The translations under genes and the position numbers were made by a program. The notes under the pieces were generated by a model. The model had not been told where the DNA came from and ran no database searches. It worked only from the letters and a program-made list of their open reading frames with translations. DNA of 14,724 nucleotides, from assembly GCA_947306035.1 (NCBI GenBank), contig CAMZFG010000004.1, forward strand, positions 1-14,724, in the 5' to 3' direction. This DNA is from an uncultured Clostridia bacterium. GTDB taxonomy: Bacteria > Bacillota > Clostridia > Oscillospirales > CAG-272. Below are positions 9,401-14,724 of this stretch, piece after piece (the first letter of the stretch is position 1; every line of letters begins with the position of its first letter).

Positions 9401-10134
9401 CTCTCGGCTATCCGCCCCTGACCGCCGCCGAGCGCGAGGAGACGGTCGCCCTGCAAAAGAGCTGCAACAACCGCATCCGCGCCATGGGCCCCGTAGACCT
9501 GGACGCCGTCAACAAGTACAAAGAGGTCAAAACGCGCTACGACGCCATGGCGGCGCAGATCGCCGATATGACCGCCGCGCGCGACGACCTTGCCAAGATC
9601 ATCCGCGACCTGGAAGCGGAGATGCGCTCTTCCTTTGTGGAGACGTTCAACAAGATCAACGAGAACTTCAACCGCACCTTCGTCGAACTGTTCGGCGGCG
9701 GCAGCGCCGAAGTGCTGCTGACCGACCCCGACAACGTGCTGGAGAGCGGCATCGAGATCAAGGCGGCGCCCCCCGGCAAGATCATCAAGAACCTGGTGCA
9801 GCTGTCGGGCGGCGAGCAGTCGTTCGTGGCCATCGCGCTGTTCTTTGCCATTCTGCAGGTCAATCCCACGCCGTTCTTTATCCTTGACGAGATCGAGGCG
9901 GCGCTCGACGAGGTCAACGTGGCCCGCTTTGCCGCCTATATCAAGCGCTATTCCGCCGATACGCAATTCATTCTCATCACACACCGCCGCGGCACCATGG
10001 AGGCGGCCGAACGCCTTTACGGCGTGACCATGCCGGAACACGGCATTTCCAAGGTGCTGGCGCTGGACGTGCGCGCCATTGCCGAAAAGAAAGAAGGAGA
10101 AGACTGGGATGGGATTTTTAGCGAAGTTACGTGA
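6490..10134 (+). CDS. smc: Chromosome segregation protein SMC
   Basis: SMC is the ATPase core of the bacterial condensin (with ScpA and ScpB) that organises and segregates the chromosome. The 1214-residue length fits the family (~1180-1200). The start is TTG, chosen because it has an AAAGGAGG site 8 bases upstream and yields the expected YLKSIEMQGFKSFPDK opening. Walker A is GPNGSGKSN at residues 31-39. Coiled-coil arms rich in Ala/Glu/Lys/Arg run from about 170 to 500 and 690 to 1030. The hinge (about 505-680) includes YGPLSKVITVEPRYVTAIE, LGNNLQHIVVEDD, and GGSYTGGS near its end. The C-terminal head has the signature LSGGEQ (1105-1110), Walker B FFILDEIEAALDE (1129-1141) and the ITHRRGTME switch region. 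The signature continues as SFVAIALFF where the common form is KALTAIALLF. The gene heads the second transcription unit; its 3' end overlaps ftsY by 26 bases. Confidence 0.98.
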   Translation: MYLKSIEMQGFKSFPDKTKLTFERGTTIIVGPNGSGKSNISDAMRWVLGEISSKSLRGTKMEDIIFGGSDSRRPMGYAEVSVTFDNTDPENRLDCPYDEVTVTRRYYRAGESEYYINRNACRLRDVYELFMNTGVGRDGYSIIGQGKIAEIISRKSDERRSVFEDASGIAKYRHRKTETERKLQTTEENMTRVADIFREVEAQVLPLEKEAERAKKAIELHDTKKRVDVQLWLYDSERLRQETERAEENYRNTGYDLKLAEDAIEDYNTQSTRLFEDMQKNSAAAAELLDRINDLTGENHERDSRCQVAQTNINNTNERIEAARAVITGRRQRLAEEQNEGARRRAEQEAHAARLAELEAAHTAKAEAAQQLANRALTLAGSVAQALADVEEREAEAVDIKVRMQVLENGKKSDSDKNEAMTAEIAAYRATSEALAADMRKKEQAAAAYDADIAAAAHTVEEADRRLAELAEKLEAAREKENDCKLQSDLTRQRMEAFRAMEEHFEGYGNSVRYIMEAYAAGHVTDKNGRRCGTVYGPLSKVITVEPRYVTAIEVALGNNLQHIVVEDDDTAKAAIYTLKQAEAGRATFFPISSMKGLTPTEEMETGKSCPGYVGVASELVGCDDRFCAVVSALLGRTLVFDTLDHASDMAKKTAYRVKLVTLDGQVINAGGSYTGGSVKQKAGILSRAGEIAALGEKLKQLTADTADCQKRREALEKEIADLGDAREDADNRRALLTALQSGETGEAASVRAKWEANESLVAKMNADFEALCRQRAGYDEEIAKLAQREKELRREIEEISALRAEKDVERNGLLDEKSALEADMTTLFIEISGVRKDMGTVDAYIAESDARAAAIQEEIAAEEEKIAGYEAYIAEETRRIEANRNSFAEGEKRLGEMSDQHKKLTAANMELEKRRAEINARLQQKSAEKEIAFRAHTKNEARLNALREELDNLNNRFWEDYEMTRNDAAALGYPPLTAAEREETVALQKSCNNRIRAMGPVDLDAVNKYKEVKTRYDAMAAQIADMTAARDDLAKIIRDLEAEMRSSFVETFNKINENFNRTFVELFGGGSAEVLLTDPDNVLESGIEIKAAPPGKIIKNLVQLSGGEQSFVAIALFFAILQVNPTPFFILDEIEAALDEVNVARFAAYIKRYSADTQFILITHRRGTMEAAERLYGVTMPEHGISKVLALDVRAIAEKKEGEDWDGIFSEVT
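10094..10099 (+). promoter_or_regulatory. Ribosome binding site that fixes the ftsY start
   Basis: AAGGAG, inside the smc coding region, lies 9 bases before the ATG at 10109. It favours that ATG over an in-frame TTG at 10079, which would add ten Lys-rich residues with no ribosome binding site of comparable quality. Confidence 0.7.
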
Positions 10135-11014
10135 GGGCCTTGCCAAAACCAAAAACGCCATTTTCGGCGGCATCAATCATCTGCTCAAAAAATTCGTCCG
10201 CATCGACGAGGATCTGCTCGACGAGCTGGAAGAACTGCTCATCACCGCCGACGTCGGCGTGGAGACGACCGAGGAGATCCTCGACCGTCTGCGCGAGGAG
10301 ATCCGCGAGGGGCGGCTGAAAGACCCCGAAGACATCAAATCGGCGCTGCGCGTCATCCTCTCCGACATGATCGGGCAGGGCGCGCCGCTGACGCTCTCGA
10401 CGACCCCCTCGGTCATTCTGGTCATCGGCGTCAACGGGGCGGGCAAGACCACCTCGATCGGCAAAATCTCCAACCGCCTGAAAAAGAGCGGCAAAAAAGT
10501 GGTGGTCGCCGCGGCCGATACCTTCCGCGCCGCCGCCATCGATCAACTGGCCGTGTGGTGTGACCGCGCGGGCGTGGACCTCGTCAAACAGGAAGAGGGC
10601 AGCGACCCCGCCGCCGTGGTGTTCGACGCCATCCAATACACCAAAAAGAAGCAGGCCGACGTGCTGATCATCGACACGGCCGGCCGTCTGCACAACAAAA
10701 AGAACCTCATGGACGAGCTGGCCAAGATCAACCGGGTCATCTCGCGCGAACTGCCGGAAGCCGCCCGTGAGAACCTGCTGGTGCTGGACGCCACCACGGG
10801 GCAGAACGCCATCATGCAGGCCAAGGAGTTCAGCCGCGCCGCCGAGATCACGGGCCTGATCCTCAACAAACTGGACGGCACCGCCAAAGGCGGCATCGTG
10901 CTGTCCATTCGCCGCGAGTTGGGTCTGCCCGTCAAATTCGTGGGCGTCGGCGAAAAGATCGACGACATGCAGGAGTTCGACGCGGCCGAGTTCATCACCG
11001 CGCTGTTCGAGTGA
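10109..11014 (+). CDS. ftsY: Signal recognition particle receptor FtsY
   Basis: FtsY is the membrane-associated SRP GTPase that receives ribosome-nascent chain complexes from Ffh and passes them to SecYEG. The 301-residue protein is the short type, lacking the long acidic A domain of E. coli FtsY. It begins with an amphipathic membrane-binding stretch (MGFLAKLREGLAKTKNAIFG), then the N domain with LLDELEELLITADVGVET. The GTPase domain shows the P-loop GVNGAGKTT (107-115), DTFRAAAIDQL, DTAGRLHNKKNLMDEL, LLVLDATTGQNA, the G4 element NKLD (253-256) in LNKLDGTAKGG, and a closing GVGEKIDDMQEFDAAEF. The G4 reads NKLD where FtsY usually has TKLD; both fit the general N/T-K-x-D guanine-specificity motif. 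It overlaps smc by 26 bases and lies one base before rdgB. The ylxM-ffh pair that often follows ftsY in Bacillota is not here. Confidence 0.98.
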   Translation: MGFLAKLREGLAKTKNAIFGGINHLLKKFVRIDEDLLDELEELLITADVGVETTEEILDRLREEIREGRLKDPEDIKSALRVILSDMIGQGAPLTLSTTPSVILVIGVNGAGKTTSIGKISNRLKKSGKKVVVAAADTFRAAAIDQLAVWCDRAGVDLVKQEEGSDPAAVVFDAIQYTKKKQADVLIIDTAGRLHNKKNLMDELAKINRVISRELPEAARENLLVLDATTGQNAIMQAKEFSRAAEITGLILNKLDGTAKGGIVLSIRRELGLPVKFVGVGEKIDDMQEFDAAEFITALFE

Positions 11015-11015
11015 T

Positions 11016-11627
11016 ATGAAGACCGTGATCGTACTGGCTTCCCGCAACCGCAAAAAGGTGGGAGAGCTGCAAACGCTGCTGCGGCAGTATCTCGGCGACA
11101 CGATCGAACTGAAGTCGCTGGACGACGTCGGGCTTTTCGACGAGATCGAAGAGACGGGCGCCACGTTTGCCGAAAACGCCCGCATCAAGGCGAAAGCCGC
11201 CGCCAAAAGCGGCTATATCGGCCTCGGCGACGACTCGGGTCTTACCGTCACGGCGCTCGATATGGCGCCGGGCGTCTACTCCGCCCGCTACGCCGGGGAA
11301 CACGGCAACGACGCGAAGAACAACGCGCTTTTGCTGCGGAACCTGACGGGCAAAAAGGACAGGAGCGCGGCTTTCGTGTGCGCGCTCGCGGCCGTGTGGC
11401 CGGACGGGCGCGTCGTGGAGACCGAGGGCCGCGTCGAGGGCGTCATTCTGACCGCGCCGCGCGGCGAAAACGGCTTCGGATACGACCCGCTCTTCTACTA
11501 TCCGCCTTTTGGAAAGACGATGGCCGAAATGACCGCCGCCGAGAAAAACGGCGTCAGTCACCGGGGCGACGCGGTGCGGCGCTTTGCCGCCCTGTTCGAC
11601 GCCGCGAGAAAGGAACGAACATGCTGA
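11016..11627 (+). CDS. rdgB: dITP/XTP pyrophosphatase (RdgB/HAM1 family)
   Basis: This house-cleaning enzyme hydrolyses non-canonical purine nucleoside triphosphates (dITP, XTP, ITP) to monophosphates, keeping them out of DNA and RNA. The 203-residue protein has the family signatures in order: the S-x-N-xx-K substrate loop (S9, N11, K14), ATFAENARIKA, the catalytic DDSGL, APGVYSARYAG (usually GPGVYSARY), GENGFGYDPLF, and EKNGVSHRG near the end. The ATG lies one base after the ftsY stop and has no clear Shine-Dalgarno sequence, so translation probably depends on coupling to ftsY. The 3' end overlaps yhbY by seven bases. I use rdgB; the same family is also named rdgB/HAM1 or yggV. Confidence 0.97.
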   Translation: MKTVIVLASRNRKKVGELQTLLRQYLGDTIELKSLDDVGLFDEIEETGATFAENARIKAKAAAKSGYIGLGDDSGLTVTALDMAPGVYSARYAGEHGNDAKNNALLLRNLTGKKDRSAAFVCALAAVWPDGRVVETEGRVEGVILTAPRGENGFGYDPLFYYPPFGKTMAEMTAAEKNGVSHRGDAVRRFAALFDAARKERTC

Positions 11628-11908
11628 ACAGCAAACAGCGGGCGACCCTGCGCGCCATGGCCGCCACGGAAGATACCATCATGCAGATCGGAAAAGGCGG
11701 CGTCGGCGCGGCGCTGGTCAAAACCGTTTCCGACGCGCTCGAGGCGCGGGAGCTCATCAAACTCCGCGTGCTGGAAAACAGCGGCATGACGGCCCGCGAA
11801 GCGGCGGAACTGTTGGCGGCGCAAACGGGCGCCGAGGTGGTGGCCGTCATCGGCGGCAAGTGCGTGCTGTACCGCGAGAGCGGCACCAAAAAGAGAATAG
11901 AACTATGA
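11621..11908 (+). CDS. yhbY: YhbY family RNA-binding (CRM domain) protein
   Basis: Small single-domain RNA-binding protein of the CRS1-YhbY (CRM) family, associated with pre-50S ribosomal particles in E. coli. Its exact role in Bacillota (called YqeI in Bacillus) is not settled. The 95 residues include the GKGG loop (in MQIGKGGVGAALVKT), ALEARELIKLRVLENS, and a C-terminal hydrophobic strand plus basic tail (VVAVIGGKCVLYRESGTKK), which is the full domain. The frame is open upstream from 11378 inside rdgB, but homology begins at this ATG, and AAAGGA (11609-11614) precedes it at the right distance. It overlaps rdgB by seven bases and nadD by ATGA. A yhbY-nadD-yqeK-rsfS order is common in Bacillota. 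Confidence 0.93.
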   Translation: MLNSKQRATLRAMAATEDTIMQIGKGGVGAALVKTVSDALEARELIKLRVLENSGMTAREAAELLAAQTGAEVVAVIGGKCVLYRESGTKKRIEL

Positions 11909-12519
11909 TCAACGGCGAGATGCGCATCGGCGTGTACGGCGGCACGTTCGCCCCCGTGCACAGCGGCCACGTCACGGCGGCCGAGACCTTCGTGCGGCAA
12001 ATGGAACTGGATCTGCTCTATATCATTCCGGCGTATATCCCGCCTCACAAGCGCCTGGACGCGGGCGACGACCCGCACCATCGCCTGGCCATGTGCGAAC
12101 TGGCCTTTGCCGGCAAAGACAGGATCATCGTCAGCGATATGGAGATCGCGCGGGGCGGCACCAGTTATACGGTGGACACGCTGCGGGCGCTGGCAAGAGA
12201 AGACCGCCGCCTGTTTTTGCTGACGGGCACCGACATGATGCTGACGCTGGGGCAATGGCGCGAGGCCGAGACCATTTTCAAACTTTGCTACCCCGTTTAT
12301 ATGCGGCGGGAAAGCGACCCCGAAACGGAGCGCCGCATCATCGAAAAAAACCAGGAATATCAACGCCGTTTCGGCCGCATCGTGCGCCGCGTGCCCTGCG
12401 ACTATCTGGATATCTCCTCTACGGAGATCCGCCGCCGCATCCACGAGGGCGAGCCCGTCACGGGCCTTGTGCCAAAGGCGGTGGAAAACTATATCAGGGA
12501 GAATAAACTGTATGTGTGA
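11905..12519 (+). CDS. nadD: Nicotinate-nucleotide adenylyltransferase NadD
   Basis: NadD joins nicotinate mononucleotide and ATP to give deamido-NAD, an essential step of NAD synthesis. The 204-residue product shows the nucleotidyltransferase motif GGTFAPVHSGH (12-22), PAYIPPHKR, GTSYTVDTLRAL, LLTGTDMM, and the C-terminal ISSTEIR (170-176), which binds the ATP phosphates. The first motif usually reads G-x-F-D/N-P-x-H-x-GH; here alanine replaces the D/N. Both histidines that contact the nucleotide are retained. The ATG at 11905 overlaps the yhbY stop (ATGA). A second in-frame ATG at 11920 would give MRIGVYGG and is a possible alternative. The gene overlaps yqeK by eight bases. Confidence 0.97.
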   Translation: MINGEMRIGVYGGTFAPVHSGHVTAAETFVRQMELDLLYIIPAYIPPHKRLDAGDDPHHRLAMCELAFAGKDRIIVSDMEIARGGTSYTVDTLRALAREDRRLFLLTGTDMMLTLGQWREAETIFKLCYPVYMRRESDPETERRIIEKNQEYQRRFGRIVRRVPCDYLDISSTEIRRRIHEGEPVTGLVPKAVENYIRENKLYV

Positions 12520-13165
12520 TCCCGCGTTTTCAGAGGAACGACTGCACGCGCTGCGCCGCACGATGGCCTCGCGTCTGTCGGCCTATCGGCTGGCCCACTC
12601 GCTGGGCGTGGAAAAAGAAGTGACGGCGCTGGCCGCGCTCTTTTGCCCCGATAAAACGTCGCTTTTGGCGGCGGCGGCTCTTTTGCACGACCTGACCAAA
12701 GAGTACGACGAGCCGACCCAAAAAGCGCTGCTCGCCGCGGCGGGCGTGACGCTGCGCCCGGACGAACAGACGCCCGCCATCTGGCACGCCATGACGGCGC
12801 CGTACGTCATAGAGCGCGACTTTCCCGACTTTGCCGTGCCCGAGGTCTTGTCGGCGGTGCGCTGGCACACCACGGGGCACGCGGGCATGACCCTGCCCGA
12901 CGCGCTGCTGTTTCTCGCCGACCTGACCGAGCCGGGCCGCACCTTTGCCGGCTGCGTGGCGCTGCGCCGCATGCTCTGGGAGCCGGATATGCAAAAAATG
13001 ACCCCGTCCGACCGCCTGCTGCACCTCAAAAACGTGCTGATCGCCTGTTACGAGGATATCCAAAAGCGCCTGACGAGCGCGGGACTGCCCCTGTCGCAGG
13101 ACACCGCAGAGGCCGCCGCGGATCTGAAAAAACAAGAAAAACCTTTTGAAAGGAACACGATATGA
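12512..13165 (+). CDS. yqeK: YqeK-type HD-domain symmetrical Ap4A hydrolase
   Basis: The YqeK family is an HD-domain phosphohydrolase shown to cleave diadenosine tetraphosphate symmetrically into two ADP, with iron or other metal in the site. The 217-residue protein has the metal ligands H29 (LAHSLGV), H59-D60 (LLHDLTKE), the WHAMTAPYV histidine, and VRWHTTGHAGMT, followed by LFLADLTEPGRTF (usually ADYIEPGR). It is longer than the typical ~190 residues because of an Ala/Glu/Lys-rich tail of about 25-30 residues. The ATG at 12512 is preferred: AGGGAG (12496-12501) precedes it, and the upstream in-frame ATG at 12467 would add 15 unrelated residues read through nadD. It overlaps nadD by eight bases and rsfS by ATGA. 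Adjacency to nadD and rsfS is conserved in Bacillota. Confidence 0.93.
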   Translation: MCDPAFSEERLHALRRTMASRLSAYRLAHSLGVEKEVTALAALFCPDKTSLLAAAALLHDLTKEYDEPTQKALLAAAGVTLRPDEQTPAIWHAMTAPYVIERDFPDFAVPEVLSAVRWHTTGHAGMTLPDALLFLADLTEPGRTFAGCVALRRMLWEPDMQKMTPSDRLLHLKNVLIACYEDIQKRLTSAGLPLSQDTAEAAADLKKQEKPFERNTI

Positions 13166-13566
13166 ACGAAGACATGTTTGAAAACTGGGCCTCGCTGCCG
13201 TCGTTGGCAGAGGCCGATACCGCCGAGATCGCCGAGGCGGCGCGCGCCGTGCTCGACGCCAAAAAAGCGACCGACATCGCCGTCATTCCCGTGGCGGGGC
13301 AGAGCGACATCACCGATTGCCTGGTGCTGGCCACCGGCAACGCCGGCCCGCACGTCAAGGCGCTGGCCGCGGAAGTGGAATATCGTCTGGCCATGCGCGG
13401 GCTTTCCCCCCTGCATACGGACGGGTTTGCCACCCGCTCCTGGCAGGTGGTGGACTACGGCACAGTCATGGTGCACGTGTTCGACAAGCAAACGCGCGAA
13501 TTCTACAATCTCGATAAACTCTACAAGGACGCCGGCGCGGTGCCGAAGACCGAGGAGACGAAATGA
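13162..13566 (+). CDS. rsfS: Ribosomal silencing factor RsfS
   Basis: RsfS binds uL14 on the 50S subunit and blocks joining with 30S, slowing translation when nutrients are short. The 134 residues include AVLDAKKATDIAVIPVAG, ITDCLVLATGNAGPHVKALA, the WQVVDYGTVMVHVF core, and REFYNLDKLYKDA near the C-terminus, all typical. An acidic extension of about 18 residues (MNEDMFENWASLPSLAEADT) precedes the usual start of the domain. AAAGGA (13148-13153) lies upstream of this ATG and supports it. The start overlaps the yqeK stop and the stop overlaps the leuS start (ATGA in both cases), a tight rsfS-leuS pairing. An older name is ybeB/iojap. Confidence 0.96.
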   Translation: MNEDMFENWASLPSLAEADTAEIAEAARAVLDAKKATDIAVIPVAGQSDITDCLVLATGNAGPHVKALAAEVEYRLAMRGLSPLHTDGFATRSWQVVDYGTVMVHVFDKQTREFYNLDKLYKDAGAVPKTEETK

Positions 13567-14724
13567 AATACGATTTTGCGGCCATTGAAACGAAATGGCA
13601 GAAAAAATGGGAAGAGGCGGGCATCTTTCACGCCGCCGACGTCAGCGACAAGCCCAAATTCTACGCGCTGGTCGAGTTCCCGTACCCGTCGGGCGCTGGC
13701 ATGCACGTGGGGCATATCAAAGCCTATTCGGGCCTGGAAGTCATCAGCCGCAAGCGGCGCATGCAGGGCTATAACGTGCTGTTTCCCATCGGTTTTGACG
13801 CCTACGGCCTGCCTACCGAGAACTATGCCATCAAAACGGGCATCCACCCGCGGCAGGTGACCGACCGGAATATCGAAAAATTCACCGGGCAACTGAAGCG
13901 CGTCGGCTACTCCTTTGACTGGGAACGCGTGGTCGATACGACCGATGAGGACTACTACCGCTGGACGCAATGGATCTTTCTGAAAATGTTCGAGCACGGT
14001 CTCGTTTTCCGCGACACGGCGCTGGTCAACTATTGCCCTTCCTGCAAAGTGGTGCTTTCCAACGAAGATTCGCAGGGCGGCAAATGCGACGTCTGCCACA
14101 GCGACATCGTGCAGAAATCCAAAGACGTGTGGTATCTGCGCATCACCGCCTACGCCGATAAGCTGCTGGACGGGCTTGAAAAAGTCGACTATCCGCCCAA
14201 CATCAAAATGCAGCAGACCAACTGGATCGGCCGCAGCACCGGCGCGTTCGTCAACTTCGGCCTTTCCGGCACGAAAGATACCTTGCGCATCTACACCACA
14301 AGGCCCGACACCCTCTTCGGCGTGACCTTTATGGTCATGGCGCCGGAGCATCCCGCCATCGACAAATACAAAGACCGCATCCGCAATATGGACGCGGTCA
14401 CGGCCTACCGTGACGTCTGCGCCAAAAAAACGGAGTTCGAGCGCACCCAGATGAACAAGGACAAAACGGGCGTGCGGCTCGACGGTCTCTCTGCCGTTAA
14501 CCCCGTAACGGGGCGCGAAATTCCCATCTACATCTCCGACTACGTCATGATGGGTTACGGCACCGGCGCCATCATGGCCGTGCCCGCGCACGACGAGCGT
14601 GACTACGAATTTGCCAAAAAGTTCTGCATTGACATCGTCGAGGTCATCAAGGGCGGCGATATCGACAAAGCGGCCTACACCGGCGACGGCGAAATGGTCA
14701 ACTCCGGTTTTCTCAACGGCTACA
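13563..14724 (+). CDS. leuS: Leucyl-tRNA synthetase, 3'-truncated
   Basis: Class I synthetase that charges tRNA-Leu and edits mischarged tRNA. The first 387 codons are visible; the gene runs off the right edge without a stop. The HIGH box is HVGH (48-51) in PYPSGAGMHVGH. FDAYGLPTENYAI and WTQWIFLKMF follow. A zinc knuckle is formed by C158, C161, C175 and C178. The CP1 editing domain begins near 220 (NWIGRSTGAFV) and shows the threonine-rich TTRPDTLFG (245-253) and GTGAIMAVPAHDERDYEFA, where D347 corresponds to the editing aspartate of E. coli LeuRS. The editing site is therefore intact. The KMSKS loop lies beyond the window. The four-cysteine knuckle differs from Bacillus subtilis LeuRS as I remember it and resembles the LeuRS type of several Clostridia. 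The ATG overlaps rsfS; GAGGAG at 13552-13557 is its ribosome binding site. Confidence 0.96.
   Translation, partial: MKYDFAAIETKWQKKWEEAGIFHAADVSDKPKFYALVEFPYPSGAGMHVGHIKAYSGLEVISRKRRMQGYNVLFPIGFDAYGLPTENYAIKTGIHPRQVTDRNIEKFTGQLKRVGYSFDWERVVDTTDEDYYRWTQWIFLKMFEHGLVFRDTALVNYCPSCKVVLSNEDSQGGKCDVCHSDIVQKSKDVWYLRITAYADKLLDGLEKVDYPPNIKMQQTNWIGRSTGAFVNFGLSGTKDTLRIYTTRPDTLFGVTFMVMAPEHPAIDKYKDRIRNMDAVTAYRDVCAKKTEFERTQMNKDKTGVRLDGLSAVNPVTGREIPIYISDYVMMGYGTGAIMAVPAHDERDYEFAKKFCIDIVEVIKGGDIDKAAYTGDGEMVNSGFLNGY

Noticed and set aside
7000..9530. Repeated Ala/Glu/Lys-rich segments within smc that look like a repeat region
   Set aside because: They are the two heptad-patterned coiled-coil arms of SMC. I see no exact DNA repeat units.
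6469..10176. A 1235-codon open frame on the minus strand opposite smc
   Set aside because: Same cause: regular codon bias in the smc coiled coil removes antisense stops. It covers smc almost exactly, its translation is Gly/Ala/Val/Phe/His-rich, and I see no ribosome binding site or promoter for it.
13563..14724. Possibility that the last gene is a ValRS or IleRS because of the four-cysteine knuckle
   Set aside because: The PYPSG-x-x-HVGH box, FDAYGLPTENYAI and the TTRPDTLFG/AVPAHDERDYEFA editing motifs fit LeuRS better, and rsfS-leuS is a common pairing.
1..14724. Mobile elements, CRISPR arrays, tRNA or rRNA genes, riboswitches, toxin-antitoxin or defence genes
   Set aside because: None found. 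Coding density is near complete with conserved housekeeping genes on one strand, and the only sizeable spacer (6363-6489) is accounted for by terminators, a promoter and a ribosome binding site.

Overview
The window is a dense, single-strand (+) block of core bacterial genes: thirteen coding regions fill almost all of it, and the only spacer longer than 50 bases lies between rnc and smc. The DNA is GC-rich (roughly 60% by eye), with strong AGGAGG-type ribosome binding sites, intrinsic terminators and a sigma-A-type promoter. Gene content and order (dprA-topA-trmFO; plsX-rnc; smc-ftsY; rdgB; yhbY-nadD-yqeK-rsfS-leuS) point to a GC-rich member of the Bacillota, most likely class Clostridia. That is inferred from synteny and protein style, since no rRNA is present to confirm it. 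I found no mobile element, phage gene, CRISPR array, tRNA, riboswitch or defence system.

Layout. Bases 1-6362 hold the 3' end of dprA (DNA uptake and recombination), topA (topoisomerase I), trmFO (folate-dependent tRNA m5U54 methylation), plsX (phospholipid precursor synthesis) and rnc (RNase III). These genes abut or overlap and probably form one transcription unit ending in tandem hairpins at 6361-6446. A well-formed promoter (TTGCCA, 17-base spacer, TATAAT; 6423-6451) is nested in the second hairpin and should start the next unit. That unit is smc (chromosome condensation), ftsY (SRP receptor), rdgB (dITP/XTP house-cleaning), yhbY (ribosome-associated RNA-binding protein), nadD (NAD synthesis), yqeK (Ap4A hydrolase), rsfS (ribosome silencing) and leuS (leucyl-tRNA synthetase, cut by the right edge).

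How the genes work together. The second unit joins chromosome segregation, membrane targeting, nucleotide hygiene, NAD supply and ribosome control. Stop and start codons interlock at nearly every junction (ATGA at five of them, longer overlaps at three), so translational coupling is likely throughout. This is an ordinary housekeeping region. The points worth a second look are the terminator-nested promoter, the fusion of normally separate syntenic blocks with the usual linker genes (acpP, ffh, obg) missing, the TTG start of smc, and several residue variants in otherwise conserved motifs (SMC signature, FtsY G4, NadD nucleotide-binding motif). I see no evidence for a new biological system here.
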